A stretch of DNA of 64,000 nucleotides from Bacteroides fluxus YIT 12057 (lineage in GTDB: Bacteria > Bacteroidota > Bacteroidia > Bacteroidales > Bacteroidaceae): contig NZ_GL882614.1 in assembly GCF_000195635.1 (NCBI RefSeq), positions 124,001-188,000 on the forward strand. Reading direction: 5' to 3'. The position numbers and the translations under genes are program-made. Positions within the stretch are counted from its first letter, which is position 1. Every line of letters begins with the position of its first letter. The notes beneath the pieces were generated by a model that made no database searches, had not been told where the DNA came from, and worked only from the letters and a program-made list of their open reading frames with translations. Shown one piece after another: positions 1 to 9,532 of the stretch.

Positions 1-2
1 AT

Positions 3-803
3 TTCGGCTGGCGCTGGATATTTCTGGGATGGGCTATCGATACGGACGGACTCTACGGAAAGAAAAGCGGAAAGGACAGAGGAACGGAATTCGACCTCAG
101 CCTTTACAGTTCCAAGATAGGAGTGGACATCTTCTACCACCGCACCGGCAATAATTACAGGATAGACAAGGTTACAGGATTCTCCGAGGACATTCCTTCA
201 AATTACTCTGAAGATTTCAGCGGACTGAAAGTGAGGATGAAAGGTCTGAACCTATATTACATTTTCAACAACCGTCGTTTTTCCTATCCGGCGGCATTCA
301 GCCAGTCCACCAACCAACGCCGCAATGCAGGCTCATTCATTGCCGGCTTTTCCACATCCACACACAACCTGAATTTTGATTACACCAAACTTCCTGCAAT
401 TATCCAAGAAAACATGAATCCCGGCATGAAAGTAAAGCATATCAAATACACCAATATCAGCCTGAACTTCGGCTATGCCTACAACTGGGTGTTCGCACGC
501 AACTGCCTTGCGTGCCTGTCGCTCAATCCGTCCATCGCATATAAGACATCCCAAATAGAGAAAGAAGAAAATGAAAAAAAAGACTGGTACAAAAATTTCA
601 ATATAGACTTTATCGTACGGGCAGGCATTGTTTACAATAACAGCAAATATTTCATAGGCACCTCGTTCCTTGGCAGGACGTATGATTATTACCGGAACAA
701 TTTTTCCTTGAACAATGGCTTCGGTACCCTGCAAGTATATGCCGGCTTCAACTTCTATCTGAAAAAGGAACACCGGAAAACCAAACCGATTCAATCAAAA
801 TAA
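3..803 (+). CDS. DUF4421 family protein, 5' end missing
   Basis: The frame is open from the first bases of the window, so the gene starts outside it; the visible part is about 266 residues. The sequence opens with GWRWIFLGWA and continues with EFDLSLYSSKIGVDIFYHRTG, a pattern I associate with the DUF4421 family of Bacteroidetes. The alternating aromatic and polar residues and the end in NFYLKKEHRK suggest an outer-membrane beta-barrel, which is inference. An internal ATG at 123 could be mistaken for the start, but the conserved part lies upstream of it. It converges on the DUF2490 gene. Function unknown. Confidence 0.75.
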   Translation, partial: FGWRWIFLGWAIDTDGLYGKKSGKDRGTEFDLSLYSSKIGVDIFYHRTGNNYRIDKVTGFSEDIPSNYSEDFSGLKVRMKGLNLYYIFNNRRFSYPAAFSQSTNQRRNAGSFIAGFSTSTHNLNFDYTKLPAIIQENMNPGMKVKHIKYTNISLNFGYAYNWVFARNCLACLSLNPSIAYKTSQIEKEENEKKDWYKNFNIDFIVRAGIVYNNSKYFIGTSFLGRTYDYYRNNFSLNNGFGTLQVYAGFNFYLKKEHRKTKPIQSK

Positions 804-828
804 CCCGGCAACAGCTTCGACTTGCTTC

Positions 829-1509
829 TTAAAAACGATAAGAACATTCCACACCTACAATGTCTTTCCGCTTATCCCGCTCCCACTGGCGACAATAGAA
901 TACATCCGCTTCCCAATGACTGGACAATGGAAATGCCAAACCTCCCCGATAGCGCATACGCTGCACATCAAAATGCTCGCCACGGTTCAACCCGCTGTAC
1001 ATCTCGACCGATGCATACGGCTCTAACTTACACCCAGGAGTGTCATAGGCTAACTTTACACGGGAACGCAAACGGAATTCATCTCCATTACCGTCGAAAG
1101 TATGTTGAAAACGCTCACGCAAGGATATCTTCAATCGCTGTACACGTGCGGAAAACGTACCGTCCACCCGGTAGCGATGACGGAATTTCCACCCGTCCTC
1201 ACCCCGGTTGCGGTAATGCACCTCATATCCTGCACCAAGTTTCAAAAAAGGCAATGGTTTATAGGAAGCCCCTATATCCATTCCCCAACGGTCTGTCATA
1301 CCCAAATCATCCTTCGTCCGCCATTCCAATCCTCCGGATACATCAAATGCCGGCCTTACCCCATAAGTAAAGCCGACATTTGTCCAAGTGGTGAAGTCCT
1401 TCTCCTGCGCATGCACTGTACATTGGCACAGGAACAGCAGTCCGGCAAACCAGCCGCAAATTTTCCTTCCGAAAGAAGATGGTTCTATCCTATTTGTCGA
1501 ATACATCAT
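829..1509 (-). CDS. DUF2490-type outer membrane protein
   Basis: A 226-residue protein with an N-terminal signal peptide (hydrophobic GWFAGLLFLC stretch, then CTVHAQEKDF with a likely cleavage after HAQ). The rest alternates aromatic and charged residues and ends in CSYRF with a terminal Phe, typical of small outer-membrane barrels. The content (WTNVGFTYGV, RLKISLRERFQ) fits DUF2490. The role is unknown. It lies downstream of the fucose operon on the same strand, separated by a weak inverted repeat. Confidence 0.7.
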   Translation of the reverse strand: MMYSTNRIEPSSFGRKICGWFAGLLFLCQCTVHAQEKDFTTWTNVGFTYGVRPAFDVSGGLEWRTKDDLGMTDRWGMDIGASYKPLPFLKLGAGYEVHYRNRGEDGWKFRHRYRVDGTFSARVQRLKISLRERFQHTFDGNGDEFRLRSRVKLAYDTPGCKLEPYASVEMYSGLNRGEHFDVQRMRYRGGLAFPLSSHWEADVFYCRQWERDKRKDIVGVECSYRF

Positions 1510-1534
1510 ATTTATACAGATTTAAAAGTACAAA

Positions 1535-1566
1535 ATTACAGATTAATTCTGTAATAAATCTGTAAT
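1535..1566 (-). terminator. Inverted repeat after fucP
   Basis: ATTACAGATT (1535-1544) pairs with AATCTGTAAT (1557-1566) around a 12-nt loop, just beyond the fucP stop. The stem is AT-rich and lacks a clear T-tract, so this is a weak terminator or a regulatory palindrome before the DUF2490 gene. Confidence 0.35.
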
Positions 1567-1583
1567 ACATGAGAAGTTCCTAC

Positions 1584-2903
1584 TTATTTGCATTTCTGTC
1601 TTACATACGAACGATGTCCGTATATGGTGATTACCACAAAACAAATAAGAGGCAATATAAAGGATAAATTCACTGCAGGCATGCCCAGCAATGTATGTTG
1701 GTCAATGATACTTGCCTGAAGAGGAGGCAATACAGATCCACCCAGAATCGCCATGATCAATCCTGCAGCTCCGAATTTAGCATCATCGCCCAAGCCCTGC
1801 AATGCAATTCCGTAAATCGTAGGGAACATCAACGACATACAAGCGGATACTCCGACCAAACAATACATACCCCAGATATTCTGAAAGCCTATCACACCTC
1901 CTGTCAACAAGCAGGCAACGATGGCCAGCACTTTCAGCAACAGTCCGGGACTGAGATAGCGCAAAATAAATGTACATATAAAACGACTGCAACAGAAGAT
2001 AATCATCGCTATAATATTATACTCCTGTGACAGTACTTCCGCCGCCTTTTCTTCCATACCATCCGCCATAAACAAACGGGTACCATATTGTATGATAAAT
2101 GTCCAGCACATAATCTGTGCACCTACATAAAAGAACTGGGCTATGACCCCTTCCCGGTAATGCTTGATACGGAAAATACGTTTCAGCGTAGGAAAAAAAT
2201 CTATTTCATGAGACTGGTCCGCATTCTTTGGCATCTTTACCATGCGAATTAAAAAAAGCATAAGCAAAACAATGATGCCAATAACAAGATAAGGACCGAT
2301 CAGCACGCTCAAGTCCGAATCACGTACCGCCTCAAAATCTGCGGCAGCCAACTGGCTACGTTCAACCGTATCCATCGGGTTCAGACGATTCTGGATAAAA
2401 TTCATCGCTACATACATACCAAGCAATGATCCCATCGGATTGAACGACTGCGCCAAATTCAACCGGCGGGTAGCTGTTTCTTCTGTCCCCATAGAAAGGA
2501 TGTAAGGATTACTGCTGGTTTCAAGGAAAGACAGTCCGCAAGTCAATACGAAATAAGCTATCAGGAACGGATAATAACTACCCGTCAGCATAGCAGGAAA
2601 GAACAGGAAAGCGCCAAGGGCATACAAACCCAGCCCCAAGAGCACACCCGCCTTATAAGAATATTTACGGATAAACATAGCCGCAGGAAAAGCCATCGCA
2701 AAATAACCGCCATAAAAGGCAACCTGCACCAATGCACCATCCGTAACGCTCATCCGAAAGATTTTAGAAAAGGCTTTCACCATCGGATTGGTAATATCGT
2801 TTGCAAAGCCCCAAAGAGCAAAACAGCTTGTAATCAAAATGAAAGGTATCAGATAGCTTACGCCATCTTTACTCATTATAGTAGTTTTCTTTATGTTATT
2901 CAT
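1584..2903 (-). CDS. fucP: L-fucose:H+ symporter (MFS)
   Basis: A 439-residue inner-membrane transporter of the major facilitator superfamily, FucP branch, with about 12 hydrophobic segments. FucP imports L-fucose with a proton. Family-typical stretches include LWGFANDITNPMV near the start and LETSSNPYILSMG in the middle. It is the last gene of the fuc operon, 13 bp after fucK. The neighbours make fucose a much more likely substrate than other sugars carried by this family. Confidence 0.9.
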   Translation of the reverse strand: MNNIKKTTIMSKDGVSYLIPFILITSCFALWGFANDITNPMVKAFSKIFRMSVTDGALVQVAFYGGYFAMAFPAAMFIRKYSYKAGVLLGLGLYALGAFLFFPAMLTGSYYPFLIAYFVLTCGLSFLETSSNPYILSMGTEETATRRLNLAQSFNPMGSLLGMYVAMNFIQNRLNPMDTVERSQLAAADFEAVRDSDLSVLIGPYLVIGIIVLLMLFLIRMVKMPKNADQSHEIDFFPTLKRIFRIKHYREGVIAQFFYVGAQIMCWTFIIQYGTRLFMADGMEEKAAEVLSQEYNIIAMIIFCCSRFICTFILRYLSPGLLLKVLAIVACLLTGGVIGFQNIWGMYCLVGVSACMSLMFPTIYGIALQGLGDDAKFGAAGLIMAILGGSVLPPLQASIIDQHTLLGMPAVNLSFILPLICFVVITIYGHRSYVRQKCK

Positions 2904-2916
2904 GGTGAAAGTTCAT

Positions 2917-4299
2917 TTAAATGATTTCTTTAATCTCGTTACGGTCCTTTATCTCTCCTGCCGCCAGAGCCTGTACCAGAATATTTCCGATAGCTGTAGC
3001 CTCCACAGGACCAGCATATACGGGAATCCCCACTACTTCAGAAGTCAGCCGATTAAGCAAATGATTCCTGCAGCCTCCTCCTACAATATGCAACTGTTCT
3101 ACCGGAGCAGGCAACAGACGGTTTAATTGTTCAATTCCCTGTTTGTAGCGCTGTGCCAACGACTGCAAGACACAACGTACACATTCTCCTTGCGAAGCAG
3201 GTACCTGATATCCATGCTTCCGGCAGTATCCGGCGATAGCGGCCTCCATATCCATAGGACTCTGAAAAGCTTTGTCGTCCACGTCTATCACCGAAGTGAT
3301 CTCGGATTTTTCGGCCGTTGTCATCAAATATTCGTAATCGGTCTCCTTACCTTCTTCTTTCCACTGAGCGATAAGCCGCTGCAACATCCACAATCCGGTA
3401 ATGTTCTGCAAGAAGCGGATCTTTCCACCGACTCCACCCTCATTTGTAAAACCGGCTTTACGGGCTTCCTCCGAAAGAATAGGCTCGTCCAATTCCACCC
3501 CCAGCAACGACCAAGTACCCGAACTGAGGAAAGCCCTGTTCTTGCCTGCTTCAGGAACTGCAAAAACAGCACTCGAAGTATCATGTGAACCCACTGCAAT
3601 AACTTCCACTTCTTCGGATACTCCCAATTCTTCGCATATTTCCTTTTTCAGCTTTCCCCGTACGGTTCCAGGCATCACTATTTCACCGAAAAGCGATTGC
3701 CGCAAACCTAAAGATTCAATCAAAGTGCGGTTCCAAGTGCGTGTACGGGCATCCAACAATTCCGAGGTGGAAGCAATACAGTATTCATTGTTGGGCACAC
3801 CGGTCAGATAGTAACTGAAAAGATCGGGCATGAACAGCAACCTATCGGCAACCTCAAGTTGCGCATCACCTTTTTTCTGCATACTGTAAAGCTGGAAAAG
3901 CGTATTGATAGCCATCACTTGAATACCTGTTTCCGCATAATGAGCCGAAAGTGCAGGACCGTCAAAAAATTCTTCGGGCAACCCGTCCGTCCGGGAGTCC
4001 CGGTAGCAAACCGGATTTCCCAACAAATTACCCTCTTTGTCAATCAGACCAAAGTCCACTCCCCAGGTATCAATGCCTATACTCCTGACAGAATACCCTC
4101 TACGGACCGCTTGGCGAATTCCCGTCTTCATTTCTTCAAACAAGGCCAAAAAGTCCCAATAGATATGATTTCCCATACGAACCTGCCTGTTCGGAAAACG
4201 ATAAATCTCTTCCAGCTTCAGTATTCCCCGGTGGATGGAAGCGGCCATTACACGACCGCTTCCCCCTCCGAAGTCCACAGCTAAATATGTGTTATTCAT
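2917..4299 (-). CDS. fucK: L-fuculokinase (FGGY family, rhamnulokinase-like)
   Basis: A 460-residue FGGY carbohydrate kinase. The N-terminal phosphate loop is AVDFGGGSGRV, followed by SIGIDTWGVDFGLID; the C-terminal ATP site has HIVGGGCRNHLLNRL. By sequence it belongs to the RhaB-like subgroup, but Bacteroides fuc operons use such a protein to phosphorylate L-fuculose. It lies between the fucA remnant (4-bp overlap) and fucP, so the fuculokinase role is inferred from context. Rhamnulokinase activity cannot be excluded. Confidence 0.85.
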   Translation of the reverse strand: MNNTYLAVDFGGGSGRVMAASIHRGILKLEEIYRFPNRQVRMGNHIYWDFLALFEEMKTGIRQAVRRGYSVRSIGIDTWGVDFGLIDKEGNLLGNPVCYRDSRTDGLPEEFFDGPALSAHYAETGIQVMAINTLFQLYSMQKKGDAQLEVADRLLFMPDLFSYYLTGVPNNEYCIASTSELLDARTRTWNRTLIESLGLRQSLFGEIVMPGTVRGKLKKEICEELGVSEEVEVIAVGSHDTSSAVFAVPEAGKNRAFLSSGTWSLLGVELDEPILSEEARKAGFTNEGGVGGKIRFLQNITGLWMLQRLIAQWKEEGKETDYEYLMTTAEKSEITSVIDVDDKAFQSPMDMEAAIAGYCRKHGYQVPASQGECVRCVLQSLAQRYKQGIEQLNRLLPAPVEQLHIVGGGCRNHLLNRLTSEVVGIPVYAGPVEATAIGNILVQALAAGEIKDRNEIKEII

Positions 4300-4478
4300 T
4301 TAGTTCTTTTACCTAAAATGTAAGTTTCAAGATCATCTATTTCCTCCTGTGTGAGTACTGTATAATCACCTTCTGACTGGGTGATGACGCGGTTACCGCT
4401 ATTGCAAACCGTCAGCCCGGCGACACCCACACGGTGGGCCTGAGATACAAATTCTTTAATTTGTTCTATAGTGATCAT
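4296..4478 (-). pseudogene. fucA: fucA remnant: internally deleted L-fuculose-1-phosphate aldolase
   Basis: This 60-codon frame joins the two ends of a class II aldolase. Residues 1-30 (MITIEQIKEFVSQAHRVGVA, then GLTVCNSGN) match the N-terminus of the family up to the SGN substrate loop. Residues 31-60 (VITQSEGDYTVLTQEEIDDL, then ETYILGKRTK) look like the extreme C-terminus, comparable to VPVLSDEEIAVVLEKF in E. coli FucA. About 150 residues are missing, including the zinc-binding histidines and catalytic acid. The ATGA overlaps with fucO and fucK are intact, so the deletion kept frame and operon layout. An active enzyme is not expected. Confidence 0.75.
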
Positions 4479-5629
4479 AAAGCTTTCTTATAAAGTCCGA
4501 GAATAATTTCCTTGGACACTTCACGCGGATTGCCAGGAGTACATACATCAGCGAAAGCAGATTCAGCCAAACGTTCCAAATCCTTTTCCTTGATACCCAA
4601 CTCTGACAAATGCTGAGGTATACCTACACGTACAGCAAGCGATTTCACTGCCGCAACGGCGGCACCGGCTGCCTCTTCCCGATTCATCCCCGGTTGATAT
4701 ACATTCATGGCCTTGGCAATATCCACATACTTGTCGAGCGCCGCAGGAGCATTGAACTCCATTATCACCGGAAGCAACAACGCGTTTGCCACGCCATGCG
4801 GAATATCAAAAATGGCTCCCAGCGGATGTGCCATGCCATGCACCACACCCAGTCCCACATTGGAAAAGGCCATTCCGGCAATATATTGTGCCACAGCCAT
4901 ACCATTGCGTGCTTCGGCATTGGAAGGTTCATTGACGGCAGTCTCCAGATAACGCGCTATCATTTCAATAGCTTTAATCTCGAACATATCGCTCATTTCC
5001 CAAGCCCCTTTCGTTATCAGACCTTCAATGGCATGAGTCAACGCATCCAGCCCTGTAGAAGCAGTCAAACTTTTAGGGAGCGAGTACATCAGTTCGGCAT
5101 CTACAATGGCAATCGCCGGAATATCATTAGGATCGACGCATACCATCTTCTTCTGATTCTCCTCATCGGTAATCACATAATTAATGGTCACCTCAGCAGC
5201 TGTCCCGGCTGTAGTAGGAAGCGCAATAATAGGAACAGACTTCTTTTTGGTATCCGCAACACCTTCCAAAGAAACGACGTCGCAGAAATCGGGATTATTT
5301 GTGATAATCCCGATGGCTTTCGATGTATCAATGGACGAACCGCCACCTATTGCCAATATAAAATCTGCACCCGACGCCGCAAAAGCCTTTACTCCGGCCT
5401 TCACATTGCCAACCGTAGGATTCGGTTTGATTTCACTAAACACTTCGTATGGAATGCCCGCCGCTCTCAATACATCCAACACTTTATCGGCCACGCCGAA
5501 TTTTATAAGATCCTTGTCCGTAGCTACAAATGCCTTGCGCAATCCCAGACGAGCGATTTCTTTAGGGAGCACTTCACGTGCTCCCGGTCCGAAGTAAGAC
5601 ACTTCGTTCAATATGAATCTGTTTATCAT
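4475..5629 (-). CDS. fucO: Iron-containing alcohol dehydrogenase, lactaldehyde reductase type
   Basis: A 384-residue group III alcohol dehydrogenase. It has the NAD-binding FILAIGGGSSIDTSKAIG region (residues about 89-107) and the metal-binding HGMAHPLGAIFDIPHG stretch with conserved histidines near residues 263-277. In fucose catabolism this enzyme reduces L-lactaldehyde to L-1,2-propanediol. Length matches FucO. It lies 23 bp after fucI and overlaps the fucA remnant by 4 bp. Its substrate depends on the aldolase product, so with fucA deleted its role here is uncertain. Confidence 0.88.
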   Translation of the reverse strand: MINRFILNEVSYFGPGAREVLPKEIARLGLRKAFVATDKDLIKFGVADKVLDVLRAAGIPYEVFSEIKPNPTVGNVKAGVKAFAASGADFILAIGGGSSIDTSKAIGIITNNPDFCDVVSLEGVADTKKKSVPIIALPTTAGTAAEVTINYVITDEENQKKMVCVDPNDIPAIAIVDAELMYSLPKSLTASTGLDALTHAIEGLITKGAWEMSDMFEIKAIEMIARYLETAVNEPSNAEARNGMAVAQYIAGMAFSNVGLGVVHGMAHPLGAIFDIPHGVANALLLPVIMEFNAPAALDKYVDIAKAMNVYQPGMNREEAAGAAVAAVKSLAVRVGIPQHLSELGIKEKDLERLAESAFADVCTPGNPREVSKEIILGLYKKAL

Positions 5630-5652
5630 GACTCTTCTATTTTATCTCAGAA

Positions 5653-7425
5653 TTATTTATAAATAGGACCGTAAGTAGCACAAGCCCGGTAATCGGCACC
5701 TTCCTTATCCATGCCGAAAGCATTCCATGCCGCCGGACGGAATATATCCTTCTCGTCCACATTATGCATACAAACCGGTATGCGGAGCATAGAAGCCAAC
5801 GTTATCAGATCTTTACCTATATGCCCATAGCTGATGGCACCATGATTGGCTCCCCAATTGTTCATCACCGAATATACATCTTCAAAGGCGGGTTTATCGC
5901 AAAGGCGGGGCACAAACCAGGTAGTGGGCCAGGTACGGTCAGTACGTTCATCCAGCAATTTATGAATCTCCGGATCAATTTCCACTGTCCATCCTTCGGC
6001 AATCTGAAGCACAGGGCCAAGACCTTTGACAAGGTTCAGGCGTGTCATCGTCACAGGCATTCCACCTTTTGACAAAAAGTTCGAGGAGAAACCGCCGCCA
6101 CGGAAATAGTCACGATTGGCAGGATACCAGGTAGTAGCTTCCAGGCATTTCTCCATTTCTTCTTCAGAGATCTCCCAATGAGGTTTCATGGCAGGCTCTC
6201 CCTGGGCATTACTCTGTTGCCCGGTTCCATCCAGTGTGGTAGCTCCGGAGTTAATCAGATGGATGATACCGTTTGCAGCCAGTCCTGTAAGTTCCTTACC
6301 CGTTACACGTTTCACGGCCTCGGGGCTCCAATACGTACGTACGTCCGAGAAAATCTGCGCACGGTTGGTCAGCAGATGGCCAAACAACATGGCAACACCG
6401 TTGCAAGCATCATTTTCAGTAGCAACGACATACGCTTCCCGAATACCGTTCCAATCGAAAGAAGTGTTCAACAACGCTTCGGAATAGTCACCGTTCGGAT
6501 AAAAATCCGTCCATTGGCGTTGTCCCTGGAATCCGGCAGCGATCGCATTATGTCCGAGCGCCTCTTCTTTAAAGCCCATCTCTTTCAGTTTCGGATTGCC
6601 TTGGATAAGGTCACGCATAATGATGGTCATCTTCACAATGAACTCCCAGTCCTCATCTTTCTCTTCACGAGTTTTTGTTTTTGCCGGAAGATTGAAATCC
6701 TTGCCTTCGTTCTTCTTGCAATATTTTTCTGTCCATGCCATGGCTTTGGCAAACTCTTCCTTATCATAAATACCTTCAGTCATACGGCGGATGATTTCCG
6801 TCAAATCAACAGATTCACAACGGATGCCCAGATATTCCTGAAAGAAATCGGGGTTGACAATGGAGCCGGCAATACCCATAGACACACTGCCCATAGAAAG
6901 ATAAGATTTTCCTCTCATGGTAGCTACAGCCTGTGCGGCACGGGCAAACCGCAAAAGTTTCTCGGCGACATCTGCCGGAATGGAATTATCATTCAAATCT
7001 TGTACGTCACGTCCGTAAATACCGAAAGCAGGCAACCCCTTTTGAGCATGCCCAGCCAATACAGCTGCCAGATAAACGGCTCCCGGACGCTCCGTACCAT
7101 TGAATCCCCAAACTGCTTTCGGATAGTAAGGATTCATGTCCATCGTTTCGGCACCATAGCACCAACATGAAGTTACAGTAATGGTAGCCCCTACCCCTTC
7201 GCGTTCAAACTTTTCGGCACAAGCCGCACTTTCGGGCACACGTCCAATGGTACCATCGGCAATGACGCATTCTACGGGACTTCCATCGCCATTCTTCAGA
7301 TTACCTGAAATCAATTCGGCTACAGCTTTAGCCAGATTCATGGTCTTTTCTTCAAGACTCTCGCGTACGCCTCCCTGACGACCGTCAATTGTGGGACGAA
7401 TCCCGATTTTAGGATACTTTTTCAT
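5653..7425 (-). CDS. fucI: L-fucose isomerase
   Basis: A 590-residue protein, the same size as E. coli FucI (591). It begins with [20 protein letters not shown], typical of the family. The C-terminal part has the catalytic region with [12 protein letters not shown] and ends in CATYGPIYK. It interconverts L-fucose and L-fuculose in the cytoplasm with Mn2+. It is the first structural gene after fucR, separated by about 70 bp. Confidence 0.95.
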   Translation of the reverse strand: MKKYPKIGIRPTIDGRQGGVRESLEEKTMNLAKAVAELISGNLKNGDGSPVECVIADGTIGRVPESAACAEKFEREGVGATITVTSCWCYGAETMDMNPYYPKAVWGFNGTERPGAVYLAAVLAGHAQKGLPAFGIYGRDVQDLNDNSIPADVAEKLLRFARAAQAVATMRGKSYLSMGSVSMGIAGSIVNPDFFQEYLGIRCESVDLTEIIRRMTEGIYDKEEFAKAMAWTEKYCKKNEGKDFNLPAKTKTREEKDEDWEFIVKMTIIMRDLIQGNPKLKEMGFKEEALGHNAIAAGFQGQRQWTDFYPNGDYSEALLNTSFDWNGIREAYVVATENDACNGVAMLFGHLLTNRAQIFSDVRTYWSPEAVKRVTGKELTGLAANGIIHLINSGATTLDGTGQQSNAQGEPAMKPHWEISEEEMEKCLEATTWYPANRDYFRGGGFSSNFLSKGGMPVTMTRLNLVKGLGPVLQIAEGWTVEIDPEIHKLLDERTDRTWPTTWFVPRLCDKPAFEDVYSVMNNWGANHGAISYGHIGKDLITLASMLRIPVCMHNVDEKDIFRPAAWNAFGMDKEGADYRACATYGPIYK

Positions 7426-7494
7426 ACTATTTCTATTGAGTTAATAAATTAAACTATACCGAACTATGCTGAATTCATTACTTTAAAAAAAGAA

Positions 7495-8475
7495 CTACAA
7501 GGAACCTCTTAAATGGATTTCAATCGGCAAATAAACTTGTATTCGTTTACCCGAAAGAATAAAATCCGCTGTCATGGCTCCCATTTTCCTCCAATCGATA
7601 CTCATGGCAGTTATGCCTTTGTCAATCACCTCATAGGCAGGAGTATCATTATAAGCTATCAATCCGAAATCCATTCCGCAGGTGAGCCCGGCAATCCGGC
7701 TCTTTTTTACTATCTCCACCACATCTACTTGGCGAACAGCTATATATACCTCTCCCGGACGCACTTCCAACTCGTCCATATTTTCCATCACGCTATAATC
7801 CACATGGCAGTCCATGCAATATCTCTTGAAATATTCACTTGTCTCCTCCGGATGTTTACTTCCTTTGGCAATGCACAGGACAAGTTTTTGATAGTGCTGT
7901 ATCCTGGCAGACAATTGTGACATGGCCCGATAGAAGTATTCTCCAAAATCCTGGCAGATATATGAATATTCCCTTTTATCAAACTTTCCGAAATCAAGCA
8001 ACAACAAACGTGACGGGTCAATCTTATATAAATAAGGAGAAAACTTCTCATTGTCAAAGTTCATCACCACATACTTATTGTATCTGCCTATGGAATCACG
8101 GATTATGGTATTGAACAATGATTCATTATATTGATGAAACCACAAATCGACTTTATATTTAGTGGAAAGACGTTTGACAAAGCTATTGTAGAGCGTGTCC
8201 TTGAATGGAGAATATTCATCAAGCAACAACAGGATATTCTTTTGCCTATTTACCACAAAGTATCCTTTTCCCGGAGTAGAATCAATGATTCCACGTTCTT
8301 TCAAATCAATAAAGGCCTTGAAAACAGTATCTCTGGATACCTTATAGTCCTGACTCAACCGATTGATGGAAGGCAAGGCGTTCTCCACCTTGTATTTTCC
8401 CATCGAGATATCCTGGCTGATAAGATCCGCCAATTGCTTGACTTTGGTAGTCTGTTGTCCGAACGCCACTTTCAT
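7495..8475 (-). CDS. fucR: GntR-family fucose operon regulator
   Basis: A 326-residue regulator. Residues about 10-75 form a GntR winged helix (INRLSQDYKVSRDTVFKAFI, then GIIDSTPGKGYFVV). The rest resembles a periplasmic-binding-protein-like effector domain (ILLLLDEYSPFKDTLYNSFV). In Bacteroides thetaiotaomicron the protein at this position represses the fuc genes and responds to L-fucose. Here it heads the operon on the same strand. Effector identity is inferred from context. Confidence 0.88.
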   Translation of the reverse strand: MKVAFGQQTTKVKQLADLISQDISMGKYKVENALPSINRLSQDYKVSRDTVFKAFIDLKERGIIDSTPGKGYFVVNRQKNILLLLDEYSPFKDTLYNSFVKRLSTKYKVDLWFHQYNESLFNTIIRDSIGRYNKYVVMNFDNEKFSPYLYKIDPSRLLLLDFGKFDKREYSYICQDFGEYFYRAMSQLSARIQHYQKLVLCIAKGSKHPEETSEYFKRYCMDCHVDYSVMENMDELEVRPGEVYIAVRQVDVVEIVKKSRIAGLTCGMDFGLIAYNDTPAYEVIDKGITAMSIDWRKMGAMTADFILSGKRIQVYLPIEIHLRGSL

Positions 8476-8810
8476 GCTAAGATTAACAAATTAGATATCA
8501 CAGTAACCGGTGATTCGCAAACCGTGCTGAACCATCCTGCCACAAAGAAAGGTAATTTATTTAATATCAGCAATAAACATTTGCATGTTTTATAACATAA
8601 CTTAGCATGGCAAACTACAGGACATCGGCCATGGCTCATGTAATAAGCTCTTGTCATGGCCCATCCTTATTCTTTCACCGCATCTACCCATCTCAGTCCT
8701 ATAGTGAGATGGCATTAAAAGCCTTATACACGTATCCCGTTTCCCCGCTGCACTGATGTGCCGTAATATGGAAGAGTGGCATAGGGATAATATTGCGGAT
8801 AATCATTTAT
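8476..8810. other. Intergenic region upstream of fucR
   Basis: A 335-bp stretch without a credible gene. Next to the fucR start is an inverted repeat ATCAC-N8-GTGAT (8497-8514), a possible operator. On the minus strand farther up, CTTTG and CGGTTTG are spaced roughly like a weak Bacteroides promoter (about 8530-8560). The part next to the CAT-like gene shows no clear terminator. Confidence 0.4.
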
Positions 8811-9470
8811 TTATTTTCGGGAAATTCTCTTCAAGTGCTCTTCTATCTTCTGGAAGAACAACGACAGATGCGAACCGTCCACAAAAGCATGGTTCACGTA
8901 AATGGAAAGGGGAAATACCAGACGTCCCTCACGGGTTACCACCTTCCCGGCAGTCATCAATGGATGGCTGCAAGCATTGCCCGCCTCGGCAAGCGTATAG
9001 GTCGTTGACGTGAAATACATTTTCGGAACCGCACTTAAATGCACTACATCATAATCTCCTTGCTCCGCCAGTTTCTTTTCCGCCGCATAAGGATCACCAT
9101 CCTCCGGAATATCAGTAATCAACGCCTGAGCCTCGGAATAAAAACGTTGAAAATCCTCATGGTAAGGAATACGCACCGTATAGAAAGTTTTCCCCGGAAC
9201 GGCTATGGGAGAGATGATATCTACCCGGTCATGAAAGACGACCTGCCCTTCCTTGTCTACGCGAAAGCGCAATTCATCCACTTCATTGGCCGAACGCAAC
9301 ACGGCATACAGATAATAAAGAAAAAAAGAATGCCCTGCAGCTCTGGCCGCAACGCTCGCTTCCGTACAGTCAATCTCCGTAGTAACAGAATACCACGAAT
9401 TTACAAATCCACGAAAGAAACCGTAATTGTCCCGACGTTCCCAATTTTCAATGTCAATGATATGTTTCAT
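8811..9470 (-). CDS. CatA-like chloramphenicol O-acetyltransferase family protein
   Basis: A 219-residue CoA-dependent acyltransferase of the CAT fold. It starts [20 protein letters not shown] and carries NHAFVDG near the C-terminus, matching the family HHxxxDG motif with the second (catalytic) His kept. The 14 codons upstream lie over the dsbD terminator hairpin, which is why I chose 9470 as the start. Such chromosomal homologues are common in Bacteroides and may acetylate something other than chloramphenicol. The nearby context shows no mobile or resistance genes. Confidence 0.82.
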   Translation of the reverse strand: MKHIIDIENWERRDNYGFFRGFVNSWYSVTTEIDCTEASVAARAAGHSFFLYYLYAVLRSANEVDELRFRVDKEGQVVFHDRVDIISPIAVPGKTFYTVRIPYHEDFQRFYSEAQALITDIPEDGDPYAAEKKLAEQGDYDVVHLSAVPKMYFTSTTYTLAEAGNACSHPLMTAGKVVTREGRLVFPLSIYVNHAFVDGSHLSLFFQKIEEHLKRISRK

Positions 9471-9490
9471 GTATGTAAAAGGACATTTAT

Positions 9491-9519
9491 AAAAAAGGAT
9501 GCTTCCTAACAAAGCATCC
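9491..9519 (-). terminator. Terminator of dsbD
   Basis: On the minus strand GGATGCTT and AAGCATCC form an 8-bp stem (9512-9519 and 9497-9504) followed by six T residues. It lies 14 bp after the dsbD stop. Confidence 0.8.
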
Positions 9520-9532
9520 TCCTCTTCTGTTA

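Noticed and set aside
4610..5662. Long plus-strand frame of 350 codons
   Set aside because: It is antisense to fucO, which has clear family motifs; the translation is rich in Ser, His and Arg with no domain.
6178..7170. Long plus-strand frame of 330 codons
   Set aside because: Shadow of fucI on the opposite strand, with atypical composition.
8811..9470. CAT-like gene considered as acquired drug resistance
   Set aside because: Its codon use and neighbours are chromosomal and no mobile genes flank it.
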